From Dendrocalamus latiflorus (taxonomy: Eukaryota > Streptophyta > Magnoliopsida > Poales > Poaceae): 64,000 nt of DNA. Positions 11,724 through 29,922 of this stretch are shown here, piece after piece. A program made the translations under genes and the position numbers. The stretch covers positions 19,603,683 to 19,667,682 of the forward strand of contig CM029669.1 of NCBI GenBank assembly GCA_017311315.1, in the 5' to 3' direction. Numbering within the stretch: the stretch's first letter is position 1; each line of letters opens with the position of its first letter. The notes under the pieces are model-generated. The model ran no database searches. It was not told where the DNA came from and was given only the letters and a program-made list of their open reading frames with translations.

Positions 11724-12774
11724 TGACTGGAATATCGAACCGGGAGTTTGAGGAGCTGGCCCAGCATGGCCAAAACTATCTGACATGGGCATCCGATGTT
11801 GAGATTGTGCTTGGGGCCGGAAGCTCAGCGCAGCTATTGGGTTAAGCGGACAGAAAGACGCCCGACCCACACCTGAGGAGAATGCTCAGGCACTTCATTT
11901 TCTCAGGCACCACCTCTGTCCGACTCTCAAGAATGAGTATATGGCGGAAAAAAACGCGCTAGCACTCTGGACCGCACTCAAGAAGCGGTTTGAGAGGCTC
12001 AAGTACACCATTCTTCCTCAAGCAGAGCAGGAGTGGATCAGACTGAGATTTGCCGACTTTAAGACGGTCGGGAAGTACAATTCTGTCTTGCACAGGATTT
12101 GTACTAATCTTCAACTCTGTGGCAAGGAGATCGCAGATGAGCAGAAGATTGAGAAGACCCTGTCCACATTTCACTCCAGTGCTGTACAGACTGCCCGCAA
12201 CTATCGTCAAGACAGCTATAAGGAATACGCCGAATTGATTGATATGATGTAGGTGGCAGAGGCTCAGGACGAACTTCTCCGCAAGAATTACCTCTCGCAG
12301 CCACCAGGCAGCTCCGCTAGTCGTGAAGCCAACGCTAGCAGCTACAAGGTGCGAAAGCCCTTGATGAAGAGAAGGGGTAGGAAGGGTAAGATCATTGCTT
12401 AAAAAGGCAAGTCAGATGCTCCAAATGACAAAAAGGCTAAAAAGAGTGGTAAGACCTATAGCTAGCAGAACCAGGGTTGCTACAAGAGTGGCAAGTGGGG
12501 GCATTGGTTGCTGATATGCAAAGAACCGCAACATGTCATTGATGCCCACCAAGCCCAAAAGAAGAATGGCAAAGGGCAGCCTGAAGCTCACTTTGCAACA
12601 GTCGAGGGGGAGCATGTTGAGCAGCTGCCGGAATTGATGGATGTTGAACCCATCCCAACAGCGGCACCCTCCTGTGACTTAGAGGCAGCCACAGCCATGA
12701 TCTCCCTTGAGGAGAACATCACTCCTGAGAAAATAGCCGAAGAAGTCGATGATTTTCTAGTTGATTCCGTCTGA
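11724..12774 (+). pseudogene. Copia 2 gag, decayed
   Basis: It starts ATG with MTGISNREFEELAQHGQNYL, the usual beginning of this gag type. A one-base shift falls at about 11815-11825, after which the frame reads on through KNEYMAEKNALALWTALKKR. It continues with PQAEQEWIRLRFADFKTVGK and IEKTLSTFHSSAVQTARNY. The zinc knuckle near 12478 has its second Cys replaced (CYKSGKWGHWLLIC). In-frame stops lie at about 12250, 12400 and 12463. The tail is acidic and ends at a stop at 12772. Non-functional. Confidence 0.82.
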
Positions 12775-12979
12775 TGCACAGAATGCATGAGACGTTAATT
12801 GTCATTTATTTTTGTGTTAAATGAACAAGTTTAGAACTTGCATGGTTGGTGTTTTAGGATTTGTTTCCTTATAATGGTTGTATGATTTTGGAATAAAATA
12901 TTCATTTATTCAGTTTATAATGACATTAAATGTTCTAATATTGGCGTATTTTATTTATGTGTTGAATGCCTTCTAATAC

Positions 12980-15900
12980 ATGTTAATTAAATACGTTATA
13001 TTAGAACATGTGTGGCGCCCTATGGAGGAAGTATGCCTTGCCGACAGCGGCACAACGAATACCATCTTAAGAGAGACTAAATATTTTCAGTCGATCCGTA
13101 AGAGCACCGGCAGCCTTACGACAATCGCCGGAAGCGATGCATGTATAATTGGTTCTGGAAGAGCCACTATTATACTTCCAATGAGCACAACTTTGGTCAT
13201 TGAAGAAGCCTTATTGTACCTAGAATCGACTAGAACTCTCCTAAGTTTTAAGGATATTCGCGCCAACGGTTTCCACGTTGAGACTGTCGAAGAGTACAGT
13301 AAGGAATACCTGCTCATCACGAAGCGCGAAGAGAATGGAAAAAGGGTATTAGAAAAACTTCCTTCACTTAAAATTGGGCTATATTATACCAACATTAAGG
13401 CGCCTGCAGCGTACACTGTTCTGAAGACAGTATTTAGAAGCTCTGAACTCTTCTGTCTCTAGCATGACAGATTAGGTCACCCAAGTCTTAGGATGATGAG
13501 AAACATAATAAATAACTCGCATGGGCATAATATTAATGTGAAGAATTTCCCGAATCATGAAGATTTTGTGTGCCCTACATGTGCCACCGGGAAACTAATA
13601 ACTAGACCCTCCACTCTGAAAGTGAAGGATTAAGTCTCTGCATTCTTGGAACGCATCCAAGGAGACATTTGCGGTCCCATTCAGTACGTCTCAGGGCCAT
13701 TTAAGTATTTCATGGTGCTCATTGATGCTTCATCGAAGTGGTCATATGTGGGTTTATTGTCCACAAGAAACCACGCCTTTGCAAAATTGATCTCGTAGAT
13801 CATCCGCATCAGAAATGTGTTTCCAGATCATCATATCAAGTCGATCAGAATGGACAACGTCGGAGAATTTACTTCGAAGGCATTTGATGATTATTGCATG
13901 GCGATGGGAATTGCAGTTGAGCACTCGGTACCGCATGTCCATACCCAGAATGGTTTGGCAGAGGCTTTAATTAAAAGAATTAAATTTATTGCCCGACCTC
14001 TCTTGCATAAAAGTAATTTGCCAGCTACATGTTACGGACACGCAGTCCTTCATGCATCGAATCTCATCAACCTTAGACCTTCCGCCTACAACATCCATTC
14101 ACCTATGCAACTAGCACAAGGGTCACCACCGAAAATTTCTCATCTTAGGAGGTTTGGATGTAAGGTTTATGTACCTATACCACCTCCACAGCGTACTGCA
14201 ATGGGCCCTCTCCGTAAGATTGGGATATACGTTGGTTATGAGACTGCATCCATAATAAGGTATTTAGAACCCATGACGGGAGATTTGCATACTGCCCGCT
14301 TCGCTGATTGCATTTTTTATGAGGATAATTTCCCGTCATTAGGGGGAAGAAATCAACCCGTTGATGAAAAATGTCGGGAAATTACATGGGAAGCCACGGG
14401 AATTTATGCACATGACCCGCGCACTAGTGAAACTGAAAAAGAGGTCCAGAAGATCACCGACTTACAAGCATTAGCAAACCAACTGCACGATCACTTTAGT
14501 GATTTGAAGAGCGTGATTAAGTCGTATGTGCCTACACGCAATGCACCGGAGAGGGTTGAAATACCAAAGGAAATTGAAGGTATCCCTAATCCCGTCCAGA
14601 GGCCTCAGAATAAAAGGACGAGAACTCCGGCTCCTCGAGTCCAAAGTAACCGGGGACGCCCGGCGAAAAAGGATAAGAGGGATTTATCACAGCCGATCAT
14701 TGAAGTTCCCCAGAATGAGAAGGGGAGCCAGTTGAGACCTGGCACAAGTATGACACCTTCCGAAAAGGGCATACCGGATCTGAATATCCCCATCGGTATG
14801 GATGTGTGCGCACACATCAGAGCCGAAAAACTAAAGGAACTTGCCACCGCAATTGAAAGAAGCGATGCACAAGGTGAAGCTCCAGAAGAAGCAACTCATG
14901 AAGAAATAGCTATAAATTATGTGCACACGGGAGAGTCCCTGAATAAGATAACAGCCAATATCGATATCTACTTCGCAAAGAAAATTGCCACAATCATCGA
15001 TCTTGATTCCGAGCCTGCATCGCTCGCCGAATGTAAGAAAAGATCAGATTGGGAAGATTGGAAGAAGGCAATAGCAATTGAATTGCTATCTCTGAACAAA
15101 AGAGAAGTGTTTAGGACCGTATGTCGTACACCTCCCCATGTACACCCCGTTGGGCACAAGTGGGTATTTGTTCGAAAGAGAAACGAAAGAAACGAAGTAG
15201 TGAGATACAAAGCAAGGTTGGTAGCACAATGTTTCACTCAACGTCCTGGAGTTGATTATGAAGAAACCTACTCTCCAGTCATGAGTGGAATTACCTTTAG
15301 ATACTTGATCTCAATGGCAGTGAACTTGAACTTAGAAATGAAATTGATGGATGTTGTGACTGCATACCTTTACGGTAACTTGGATTCAAAAATTTATATG
15401 AGAGTCCTTGAAGGAATCCCTATCCCGAACCAAGACAGAGCAAATAGAAATCTGTACAGTGTGAAACTCAGAAAGTCACTGTATCGACTAAAACAATCTG
15501 GAAGAATGTGGTATAATCGCTTAAGCGACTTTCTCTGCAAGAAAGGCTACGCGAACAATGAAGACTGTCCTTGTATATTTATACGGCGATCTCAGAATGG
15601 ATTCCGTATAATATCTGTGTATGTAGATGATCTGAACATCATCGGGACAGCCGAAGACATAAAAGAAGCAAGCTCCTACTTGGAGTCAGAATTTGAAATG
15701 AAAGATTTGGGCAACACCAAGTTTTGTTTAGGCCTGCAGCTTGAGCATGTCCCTGAAGGAATCTTGGTACATCAGTCGACCTACACCCACAAGGTGCTTG
15801 AAAGGTTTGGCTTCGAGAAGGCATTTCCCTCGAAAATACCGATGATCGGGAGGTCTTTACAGCAAGAAAAGGGCCCTTTCCGACCTAGGGAAGAGGGGGA

Positions 15901-16630
15901 GGAAGTCCTGGGACCAGAATTCCCATACTTGAGTGCAGTAGGAGCACTTATGTACTTAGCAAACTGCACTAGACCGGACATCGCATTTGCCGTGAACCTA
16001 TTAGCAACGTATAGTGCAGAGCCCACCAAAAGGCATTGGCAAGGCATAAAGGACATCTTCCGATATCTACAAGGAAGTAAGGATCTTGGATTGTTCTATA
16101 TAAAGAATCAAGATCTGAACTTGATTGGCTCTGCAGATGCTGGGTACCTGTCGGACCCACATACCGCAAAGTTACAAACATGCTATGTATTCCTGTTTGG
16201 TGGAACTGCAATTTCATGGAAATCGTCTAAGCAAAACCTAGTAGCTATTTATTATAGCACTGTATGAAGCTGCACGAGAGTGCGCTTGGCTTCGCCGAAT
16301 GGTTCACCACATCCAGCAGTCATGTGGGATGGACATTGTGCAAACCCCCACAATTATCTATGAAGATAATGCCGCTTGCGTTGCACAAGTACAAACGAGA
16401 TATGTGAAGAGTCATCTCACAAAGCATATCAACCCCAAGTTCTTCTATGCACATGAATTGCAAAAGATGGACGAGATTAAAGTACTGCATACTAAGTCAT
16501 GTGAAAATCTCGCAGATTTATTCACTAAGCCACTCCCCGCATCTAGCTTTGAAAGATGCGTGCGTGGAATTAGAATGATGAGACTTAAAGAAGTGCAGAA
16601 TTCAGGGGGAAAATTCTCACAAGCCCGCTA
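12980..16630 (+). pseudogene. Copia 2 pol polyprotein, three stops and one frameshift
   Basis: This would encode the retrotransposon protease, integrase, reverse transcriptase and RNase H. The protease motif CLADSGTTNTIL is near 13035. The integrase zinc region (HDRLGHPSLRMM and CPTCATGKL) is at 13463-13590. The DDE core has QGDICGP, RMDNVGEF and HTQNGLAEALIKR. RT includes KARLVAQCFTQRPGVDYEET, LMDVVTAYLYGNLDSKIYM, GLKQ replaced by RLKQSGRMWY, and YVDDLNIIG at about 15620. RNase H runs from SADAGYLSD to LADLFTKPLPASSFER at 16507-16552. Stops lie at 13460, 13631 and 13796, and a one-base shift near 16258 splits RNase H. A continuous 816-codon frame from 13817 to 16267 survives. 12775-12979 between gag and pol is AT-rich with no domain. 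Confidence 0.9.
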
Positions 16631-16866
16631 ATAAATCTTGATCATGAAGATTAAGTACCCAAAGAATAAAGTCCTGAAGACCGAATGAAATTGGGTGAAT
16701 TGTACTCTTTTTCCCTTGACGAGTTTTCCATGAAGTTTCTCGACCAAGGTTTTTAATGAGGCAATTCGTGCATCGCAGCATCATATGTATCATGTGCTCT
16801 TTCTCCAAATTTTTTCCACTGGATTTTTATGGAGTTTTAGTGAGGCATGAACGTGTTGGGTGAGTG

Positions 16867-16877
16867 CCAAGGGGGAG
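16867..16877 (+). other. Polypurine tract, Copia 2
   Basis: CCAAGGGGGAG lies directly before the 3' LTR. This is the expected plus-strand primer. Confidence 0.85.
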
Positions 16878-17115
16878 TGTTAAGAAACTCGAGCACAGGA
16901 TGAGAGTCCTGGCCCGTGTTGGGCATCCCACCGTAGAAATAGAGAGCCATACCCCTCATTTGTACACACCTGATGCAATTGAAAGCAATAAAGAATACTA
17001 GGAGTTCTCTCTATCCCTCTGTGTTCAATCTATTATTCTGTGATTCTGTGATTGATTCATTCTTGTTCTAAACAGAGAAATCGCTCGGACTGGTAGCCAG
17101 CGAGATTTCTCAGCA
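16878..17115 (+). repeat. 3' LTR of Copia 2 (238 bp)
   Basis: It starts TGTTAAGAAACTCG and ends TTTCTCAGCA. Compared with the 5' LTR it lacks five bases across the TATA box and has an 8-bp TCTGTGAT duplication near 17040. Confidence 0.92.
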
Positions 17116-17120
17116 ATTAG
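17116..17120. repeat. Right target-site duplication ATTAG, Copia 2
   Basis: Exact copy of 9797-9801. Confidence 0.95.
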
Positions 17121-17544
17121 TACTGTTGTAGCTTCGAATAACAACATTTACAGGTTGTGTTGCACAACACTCTGTGAACTACTAATTAGCATCGTTCCCG
17201 CGGCTGTTAATTACCCCTTGCTAATTACCCGAGTGGTAGACGAAGGCGGCGGGGCAGGGCACGCACGGCCGTGACGGCGACGGAGCGCTCGTGCGAGTCG
17301 TTGAACAAGAGGGAGCAACTGCGGCGGCGGCAGGCCGGCTACATGGGCGGACGTGGACACAAACCAAGCGAACGTCACCCCCGCGGAAGGCGCGGCGGTT
17401 GTGTTACCCTCCCGCGCGGCCGGAGGGTGGTCGAAGTCGGAGGTCGTGACGTTTACTTCTGATCCAACGGTTGGGGTTTACTCTACTGGACGTACTCCAA
17501 GCCTTTTTATTCCCCGCTTTCATCAGTCACCGCCAGCCTTCCAA
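17121..17544 (+). other. Upstream region of host gene at 17545
   Basis: GC-rich, with no ATG in the exon 1 frame before 17545, so the start there is the first possible one. No clear TATA box was seen. An AT-rich 60 bp next to the Copia end probably belongs to the original upstream sequence. Confidence 0.4.
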
Positions 17545-24402
<6,858 letters not shown>

Positions 24403-26424
24403 GTAGATCATTTGGCTACAGAAAACTTTTGACACCTGGCAAGCGGCACACTGGCAACTATCCATGAAGACCACCTGATGGGATAAGGGCCGGGTAGTTA
24501 CCTCACTAACATGATATTCTTGAACCAAGTGACCTGCTCATGTAAATTACCAAAGGGCCCAAATTAACTTTGAGATGTTTTAAACCAAGGCTAGTTTCGT
24601 ATTGTAGACCTGTTGAGGAGCATACTGATAATTATTTAACTTACAATTCTATGGGAAGTATACTGATATTGATATTATTCCTTGGCGAGGATGTTTTCAA
24701 CTTTTTACCTATCATCAGGGTCATATTCCTCAATCTTTGCATATTTTTCGATTCCTTCTCTGCTTAATGCTGTCATTTGTAGGGCACTAGTATCTTGTCG
24801 CATAATATTCTGTTTTCAGTACCAACACTCCACCGCCTCCAAAGTCAATTATTTCAGTGCATCTGTGCAACATCCATGGCAAGCTTCAACTTGCAATCTG
24901 CGAGTGCCCCTGGAATCTTGATGAGCAGATGAATGAACAAGCAGGCACACCTGAACTGCAGCCAGGCACACCTGAACTGCAGCCGTTCTTATCTTCATGC
25001 AGCTGTAACTGCATCGGTAAATTGGCTCCTGAGATGGGCAGTTTGTTGAAGTGCTCCTGTACTTTCCAGTTGTTTCCTCCTGTTGTAAGGACTAAGGAAA
25101 GCTCCATTTGCCACCACCGCGAGACATTGCATGGTGCATTTGTGCCTGTTCCACCGTGCGCAGCACAAGCCAGGGCCCCTGCCCTTTTAATCACTGTTGC
25201 TTGGGCCCTGTGATGTGAGCATCTCACCCTGGTGAACGCCTTTCTCCCATGTGTTCACACGTTTCCCTGGACATCCTTGAGCTGATGCCGCACTTGCACT
25301 TACAGTGCATCACCAGCCTCTAGTTTTGTTTTTGTTCTGCTCTATTCTGCATTTTTCTTAGTGCTGGTGCACTGGTGCCGTTCCTATCTTCAGCCATGCA
25401 GTTTTGCAATCGAAATGTGCCTCTTTCATTTCTTGTGAAGTGTAATTTATGTACATTCACATGCTGTCAAAGAGTTCCAAATATTTACATTTGGCAGTGA
25501 AATCTTCAGAGCTATCACGCATGTTTGCAACTGAAATCTTTGTGTGCATTCATATGCCCCCAAGCGAAATATTCATGACTACATTGATGCTGAAATCTTC
25601 GTAGTGCCCATATTTGCAAGACAAATCATCATGTTTATTTATGCTTTGTTTTTTAATCATAATTTGTTATTTGGCATTTGGATAAACAAAACCTTCACGT
25701 TTATGCATTTGGCATTGGAATTTATACGCTGGAAAAGCATAGGTTTGTTTTGCAGCAAGTGTTACTGAACTTTTGCTCAAGATTCTTTGGAATCCTATCC
25801 TACAAGCATCTCAATGAATAGGATATTTGGTTCAGGTCTTGATGCTACGTTCATATACCAAAATTGTTTGATACAATATAGTAAAATAGCTCCTGCGCTA
25901 CTGAATTACTGAAGAAAAGCAGAAGCAGGTAGGTAGGTTAACATCAACGAAGTATACAATCCATTAGCAATCGCAAAAGCATATAATCCATTACATGCAA
26001 GTTGAGCTCATGACATCATTAAGCAAAAGGCACCATTATATTTTTCTTCATAGTTGCACAGCATTGTCGCAAGTCCGCTTATACACGACTCCTCGTTCTC
26101 ATTGGTTTATGATCCTTTCTTGCTCTCAAACTGTTCCTACTGTTCTATTGATTGCAAGTTTGCAACTTACAAATAGTACATGTGATCCATGTTAATTTAT
26201 CCGCAGAAGATAAGGACCAAAATAGTTACAAAAAAACATTCTAAAAAGGGAAATTGATCGCAGGGTGCATGCCTTCATCTCCATTGATTATCCTTGCTTA
26301 GTTACACATGTTCTTATTGATGTAGTAACTGTTATCCTCTCAAGTAAAAATTTGGTTGGATAATATGAATATTCATTCAGTAGCAGCAGTAGTAGTGCTG
26401 TTCTTGCATGGCTCCGAGGAGCAG
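24403..26424. other. No further gene seen
   Basis: The first part is probably the 3' untranslated and downstream region of the plus-strand host gene (24403 to about 25400, with a 21-bp GGCACACCTGAACTGCAGCC-type repeat near 24944-24984). The rest to 26424 would be downstream of the convergent bZIP gene. No domain or LTR was recognised. Confidence 0.4.
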
Positions 26425-27036
26425 CTAGTGATTGCTCGAGGTCGAGGAGGAGGCGTTCTTCTCCGGCGCCGTCTGCAACAGCCGCTCGAGCTTCTTGGTC
26501 AGCTCGGCCTTCTCGTCCCTGAGCCGCGCGTTCTCGCGGCGGGCGTCGCTGCACCCCCTCAATGCGCGGTTGAGCTCGTCAAGGAGGAGGCGGTTGGCGC
26601 CGCGGAGGTGCGCGACCTGCGTCCACAGTTCGCTGAGCTGCCGCTGCTTGCGCATGCGCGATCGCCGCGCCGACTCCCGGTTCGAGACCATCCGCCGCAG
26701 CCGTCGCTCCTCCTCCGCCGCGGCAGCAACGCCCGGCTGGTAGGATCCGCCCCCGGCGTCGGAGCCCGAGCTGGGCGAACCATTGCCGCCGGCGAGGTGG
26801 GCCGTTTCTTCTAGGATCGGCTCAAACTCAAAGGCAGCAGCCGCGTCATCGCCTCCGCCGGCGAGTAGAGCAGCGACAGCAGCTTCTTGGAACGTCGCCG
26901 ATGGCTCAAAGGAGAGCGAGAAGTAGGCCTGAGGGGGCAAGGCCATGTTCATGTGATGGTGAGTGGTGAAGAAGGAAGGGTTTGGAGGTGAGAGGAAGCC
27001 AAGGCTGGCCACCTCGCCATGGTGATGGTGGTACAT
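26425..27036 (-). CDS. Single-exon bZIP transcription factor (203 aa)
   Basis: A nuclear DNA-binding protein of the small, intronless plant group S bZIP type (resembling bZIP42/43-like proteins), expected to dimerise and bind ACGT-core elements. The basic region spans residues 111-130 with NRESARRSR, so the N-x7-R signature is N119 and R127. Leucines at 137, 144 and 151 begin the zipper, and a coiled coil continues to about 187. The N-terminus (MYHHHHGEVASLGFL) is His/Phe/Pro-rich; residues 56-107 are Ala/Gly/Glu/Ser-rich and probably disordered. The start at 27036 is chosen because it is the first ATG in frame. The frame stays open upstream to 27165 only through a GTG, and that stretch includes the TATA box. 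It is intact with no stops. A TRIM element borders its core promoter. Exact orthologue not determined. Confidence 0.9.
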   Translation of the reverse strand: MYHHHHGEVASLGFLSPPNPSFFTTHHHMNMALPPQAYFSLSFEPSATFQEAAVAALLAGGGDDAAAAFEFEPILEETAHLAGGNGSPSSGSDAGGGSYQPGVAAAAEEERRLRRMVSNRESARRSRMRKQRQLSELWTQVAHLRGANRLLLDELNRALRGCSDARRENARLRDEKAELTKKLERLLQTAPEKNASSSTSSNH

Positions 27037-27134
27037 CTTGCTCGTCTCTTCTTTGCTAATGCTTGTGGTTTGGCTAAGTGATTGATCTTGTTTGGCTATG
27101 GGTGATGATGAGAAGCCATGGTTTGGTGAGGGCC

Positions 27135-27141
27135 TTTTATA
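27135..27141 (-). promoter_or_regulatory. TATA box of the bZIP gene
   Basis: On the minus strand CACTATAAAAGGCC lies about 100 bp before the start codon. It implies transcription starting near 27105-27110 and a 5' leader of about 70 bases. Confidence 0.75.
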
Positions 27142-27163
27142 GTGTGGTACATTTGCCTTGTTC

Positions 27164-27168
27164 ACCTA
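27164..27168. repeat. Target-site duplication ACCTA (left), TRIM
   Basis: Identical to 27722-27726. Confidence 0.93.
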
Positions 27169-27721
27169 TGTTAGATTGGACCCTGGCTAGATCTAATCAG
27201 ATTTATTCCCTTAGGCTCTAGGTTTAAATGGATCGAATACAACTAAGTCTATAGACTGCCACATGTAAACCCTAAAGTATCAGTCTTATAAGTGGTATTG
27301 AAAATTCTCCCCCCAAAAGACTAATCCAATGATGAGGTTTTCCTTACACTTATAAATTATGCTTTTTTCTTCTTTTCAACCGATGTGGGACTATTCACAA
27401 CATTCTCCTCTTCACACATCAGCTGTGCACTTCTGCAATCATGAAGTCTAAGGAGATGTTAGACGCCTGGATTCTAATACCAATTGTTAGATCGAACCTT
27501 GGCCGTATGCAGAGGTCCAACCGGGTTTACCCCGGGCTCTAGGTCCAAATAGGCTGAATACAACTAAGTCAACGGGCTACTGTATGCAAGCTCTAAAATA
27601 ATAGCCTTATAAGTGGTATTAAATTTTCTCCCTCCAAAAGACTAGTCTAATAGTGATGTCTTTCTCACACTTATAAATTGTACTTTTCTTCTTCCTAACC
27701 GATGTGGAATTATTTCCAACA
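27169..27721 (-). mobile_element. Complete TRIM retrotransposon (553 bp), same orientation as bZIP
   Basis: Two LTRs (27169-27402, 234 bp; 27485-27721, 237 bp) flank only 82 bp of internal DNA, with a perfect 5-bp ACCTA duplication outside. Read on the minus strand, the LTR starts TGTTG, ends CTAACA, and is followed by ATTGGTATTAGAATCC, a diverged methionine-tRNA primer site. A purine tract GAAGAGGAGAA precedes the second LTR. Both LTRs share CCGATGTGG and CTTATAAGTGGTATT. The LTRs differ substantially (about a quarter of positions by eye), so it is old. It has no coding capacity, as expected for a TRIM. No 5S rRNA segment of the Cassandra type was seen. Confidence 0.92.
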
Positions 27722-27726
27722 ACCTA
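27722..27726. repeat. Target-site duplication ACCTA (right), TRIM
   Basis: Identical to 27164-27168. Confidence 0.93.
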
Positions 27727-29028
27727 CGAGAGAGAAACGATGTCTTCTCTCTCATATTGAGAGAATACTTTAGCTCGGTCCACCATGCATATTGAGCTAT
27801 ATTTTTTCTTTTCTAATTTTGAGAATCTTGTTAAGCTAGAGTTTGGTAGCTGGCAAAAATGGGCATGGCTAGCGAGCTTCTAAGGATTAACATGTCCAAA
27901 TATGTACGTGTTTTGTAGATCCTTCTCTGTATCATCTAAAAAAAGAGCTAGATCGCTGCATATCTTGGCATATCAAGAGAATATTTGCATGTTTTTTTTT
28001 TGGTTTGCGTGACTTGACTTGAGTCAGTCTCATCGAAGGTGAATTTAATTCTCGATATTTCTCCATGCCAAACCCTGGCTTTTACATATTCTCCTAGAGA
28101 TACCTTGCTTTCGGTTACCGCCTTTTAATTTATAAATTATTGCATGGCAAAGCAAAAGCCTTTCAGCGAAGAGTTTCGTGAAATTCACAAGGGACACAGC
28201 CACTTGCTGGCTTGCGGATAGGCACTTTGAGATTAAACAAAGCAACATTCTTGCACACACCGACATTCTTGCACTTTCACTTAGCGTAGAGTTTCCTACG
28301 AAATTTCTGTTAGAATCATGCATGTGTTTCAAACATGATCATGAACTACCAAACTTCTCACCATAATTGCAATATATGTACGGTAATCTTCATCTCTTCA
28401 TGTGGGAGTGCAAAGTTACAGATGTTTGACCAACGTGAGGGCGAATCATATTCGTTTGATACATGGAACACTAAGGTGTCAAATGATAAAATGGCTTTGT
28501 TCTAAAGAAACTCAAGAGTGAGCTTCGCAGCTCCATATGCAAATCGCCACACGACGTTGAATTCTCATAGGCAGACTCGTAAGGGGAGCCACCATTGTCC
28601 ACAAATTAAAGTCGCTAATAATGTTGCATTATTATTATTTTTGGACGCAATGTTGCATTATTTGTGGCTGCGGCTAGCTGCCAAGCCAATTGGATTTGGA
28701 TGGGAAGGTGACGCCATCCAAGTGGTCGCTTTGTGCAGGCATGAAGCTTTTCGATGATTGAAGTGATTGTCCACTGCAGGGGGGCCCACTGTCCAGCAGT
28801 ATTGCGTAGGCCTCACTAGAAGTGGATAATTAGGAAACACACAACATAGTTCTGTGGATAATTAGGAAATATTTGCTATTTCTATGAAGAACATTATTTC
28901 GAGATGAAGATTATATAAAATTGAATGTAACTGCGGTGTAACTCTACTAGCAAAACACTGCTGATACTATGCATACTGATCTACTCCTGGAAAAATGAGA
29001 AAAGGAAACATCAAAGTACGTTGGCTTA
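27727..29028. other. Intergenic, upstream of bZIP
   Basis: No gene recognised. A 16-bp GTGGATAATTAGGAAA repeat occurs at about 28822 and 28852. If the TRIM displaced promoter elements of the bZIP, they should lie in the first few hundred bases here. Confidence 0.4.
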
Positions 29029-29292
29029 GGCCCATTCAAAACGGGTTTTACTGATAATTTTTGATTGTGACTGTTGACTTTTGGTTTAAATAGGTACTAT
29101 AGCAGCTATTAGTTTTTGGCTAAACCATTCAATTAAAGGAAAATGGAGAAAAAAAGGAAAAATAAAAAAGTATATATCTCCAAGGATAATGCAAAGAAAA
29201 AAAAGGAAAAAAGCTACGTTAAGAAACCAATGCATTTTAAATAGCTTTCAATTTCTGAAAGTTAAAAGTCAGAGGGCGTTTTGAATGGGACC
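29029..29292. mobile_element. MITE with 15-bp terminal inverted repeats
   Basis: The left end GGCCCATTCAAAACG is the inverse of the right end CGTTTTGAATGGGACC apart from one extra base. The interior is AT-rich and non-coding. No clear target duplication was seen, so the superfamily is open. Confidence 0.75.
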
Positions 29293-29804
29293 AAAGTCAA
29301 CAAGAATGTTCTAGATTTTACAATAGTAGAGTTTTTGAGAACTGAGGTGCTGCAAATTGGGTGAAAGTAAACGTGCCACTCAGTAGATGCTTAATTCTTC
29401 TTGTCATATTCCTGGGACACTGCTACTTTATTCCATTTGATGAAGTCCTGAAGACTGATGGGATCATTGCGCTGGCACATAAATTTTCTGGTCCTGTTGT
29501 AAGTCGTTAGATCTAGAACTGCCTGTAAAGTATGGTAAAGAAGAGCGAATTATATATGCAGTAGACTGGAGTAGTGCATGGTTTATATGCATGCAAAATT
29601 TTAGGAATAAACTTAATTCGTTTGTGAGACACAAAAAAGCACTACCACATAGAGTTATCATAGACAGTTCAAAATTATCATCACAGATAGTTTCTGATCC
29701 GTATGAATTTATATGTCATGGCTCTCGAACCGTCTGTGATAAGTTACAACATAGACGGTTTTAGTTAAGAATCGGCTATAATATTAGAAAGTCTCGTTGT
29801 TTAG
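29293..29804. other. Intergenic; CACTA-terminus-like fragment at 29640-29790
   Basis: CACTACCACATAG at about 29640 is followed by inverted copies of a motif like ATAGACGGTTT and AACCGTCTGTGAT. Such subterminal motifs are common in grass CACTA elements. No opposite end was found, so only a fragment is suggested. Confidence 0.3.
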
Positions 29805-29922
29805 GTTGTAAGTGCTATGGTTGTAATCCGTGGTTGTAAGTCGTGGTTGTATGCCGTGGTCGTAAGCCGTAGTCATATGCTATGGTCGTAGACGTGCGGT
29901 CGTAAGCCATGGTCGTATACGC
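29805..29922 (+). repeat. 13-bp minisatellite, about nine copies
   Basis: Units like GGTCGTAAGCCAT and GGTTGTAAGTCGT run in tandem with scattered changes, mostly at a 13-bp step. Confidence 0.8.

Larger units (their letters stand above)
9802..17115 (+). mobile_element. Complete but decayed Copia retrotransposon 2 (7.3 kb)
   Basis: Both LTRs, the target duplication, a primer-site region, gag, protease, integrase, RT, RNase H and the polypurine tract are all present in the Copia order. Stops and at least two frameshifts make it non-autonomous. By eye the two LTRs differ by roughly 15 substitutions plus three indels in about 235 bp, so the insertion is not recent. Its 3' end lies about 430 bp upstream of the first ATG of the host gene at 17545, placing an LTR in that gene's upstream region. 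The exact Copia clade was not assigned. Confidence 0.92.

Noticed and set aside
27169..27721. Cassandra-type TRIM with 5S rRNA promoter
   Set aside because: The element is a TRIM, but the LTRs show no 5S box A or box C sequence.
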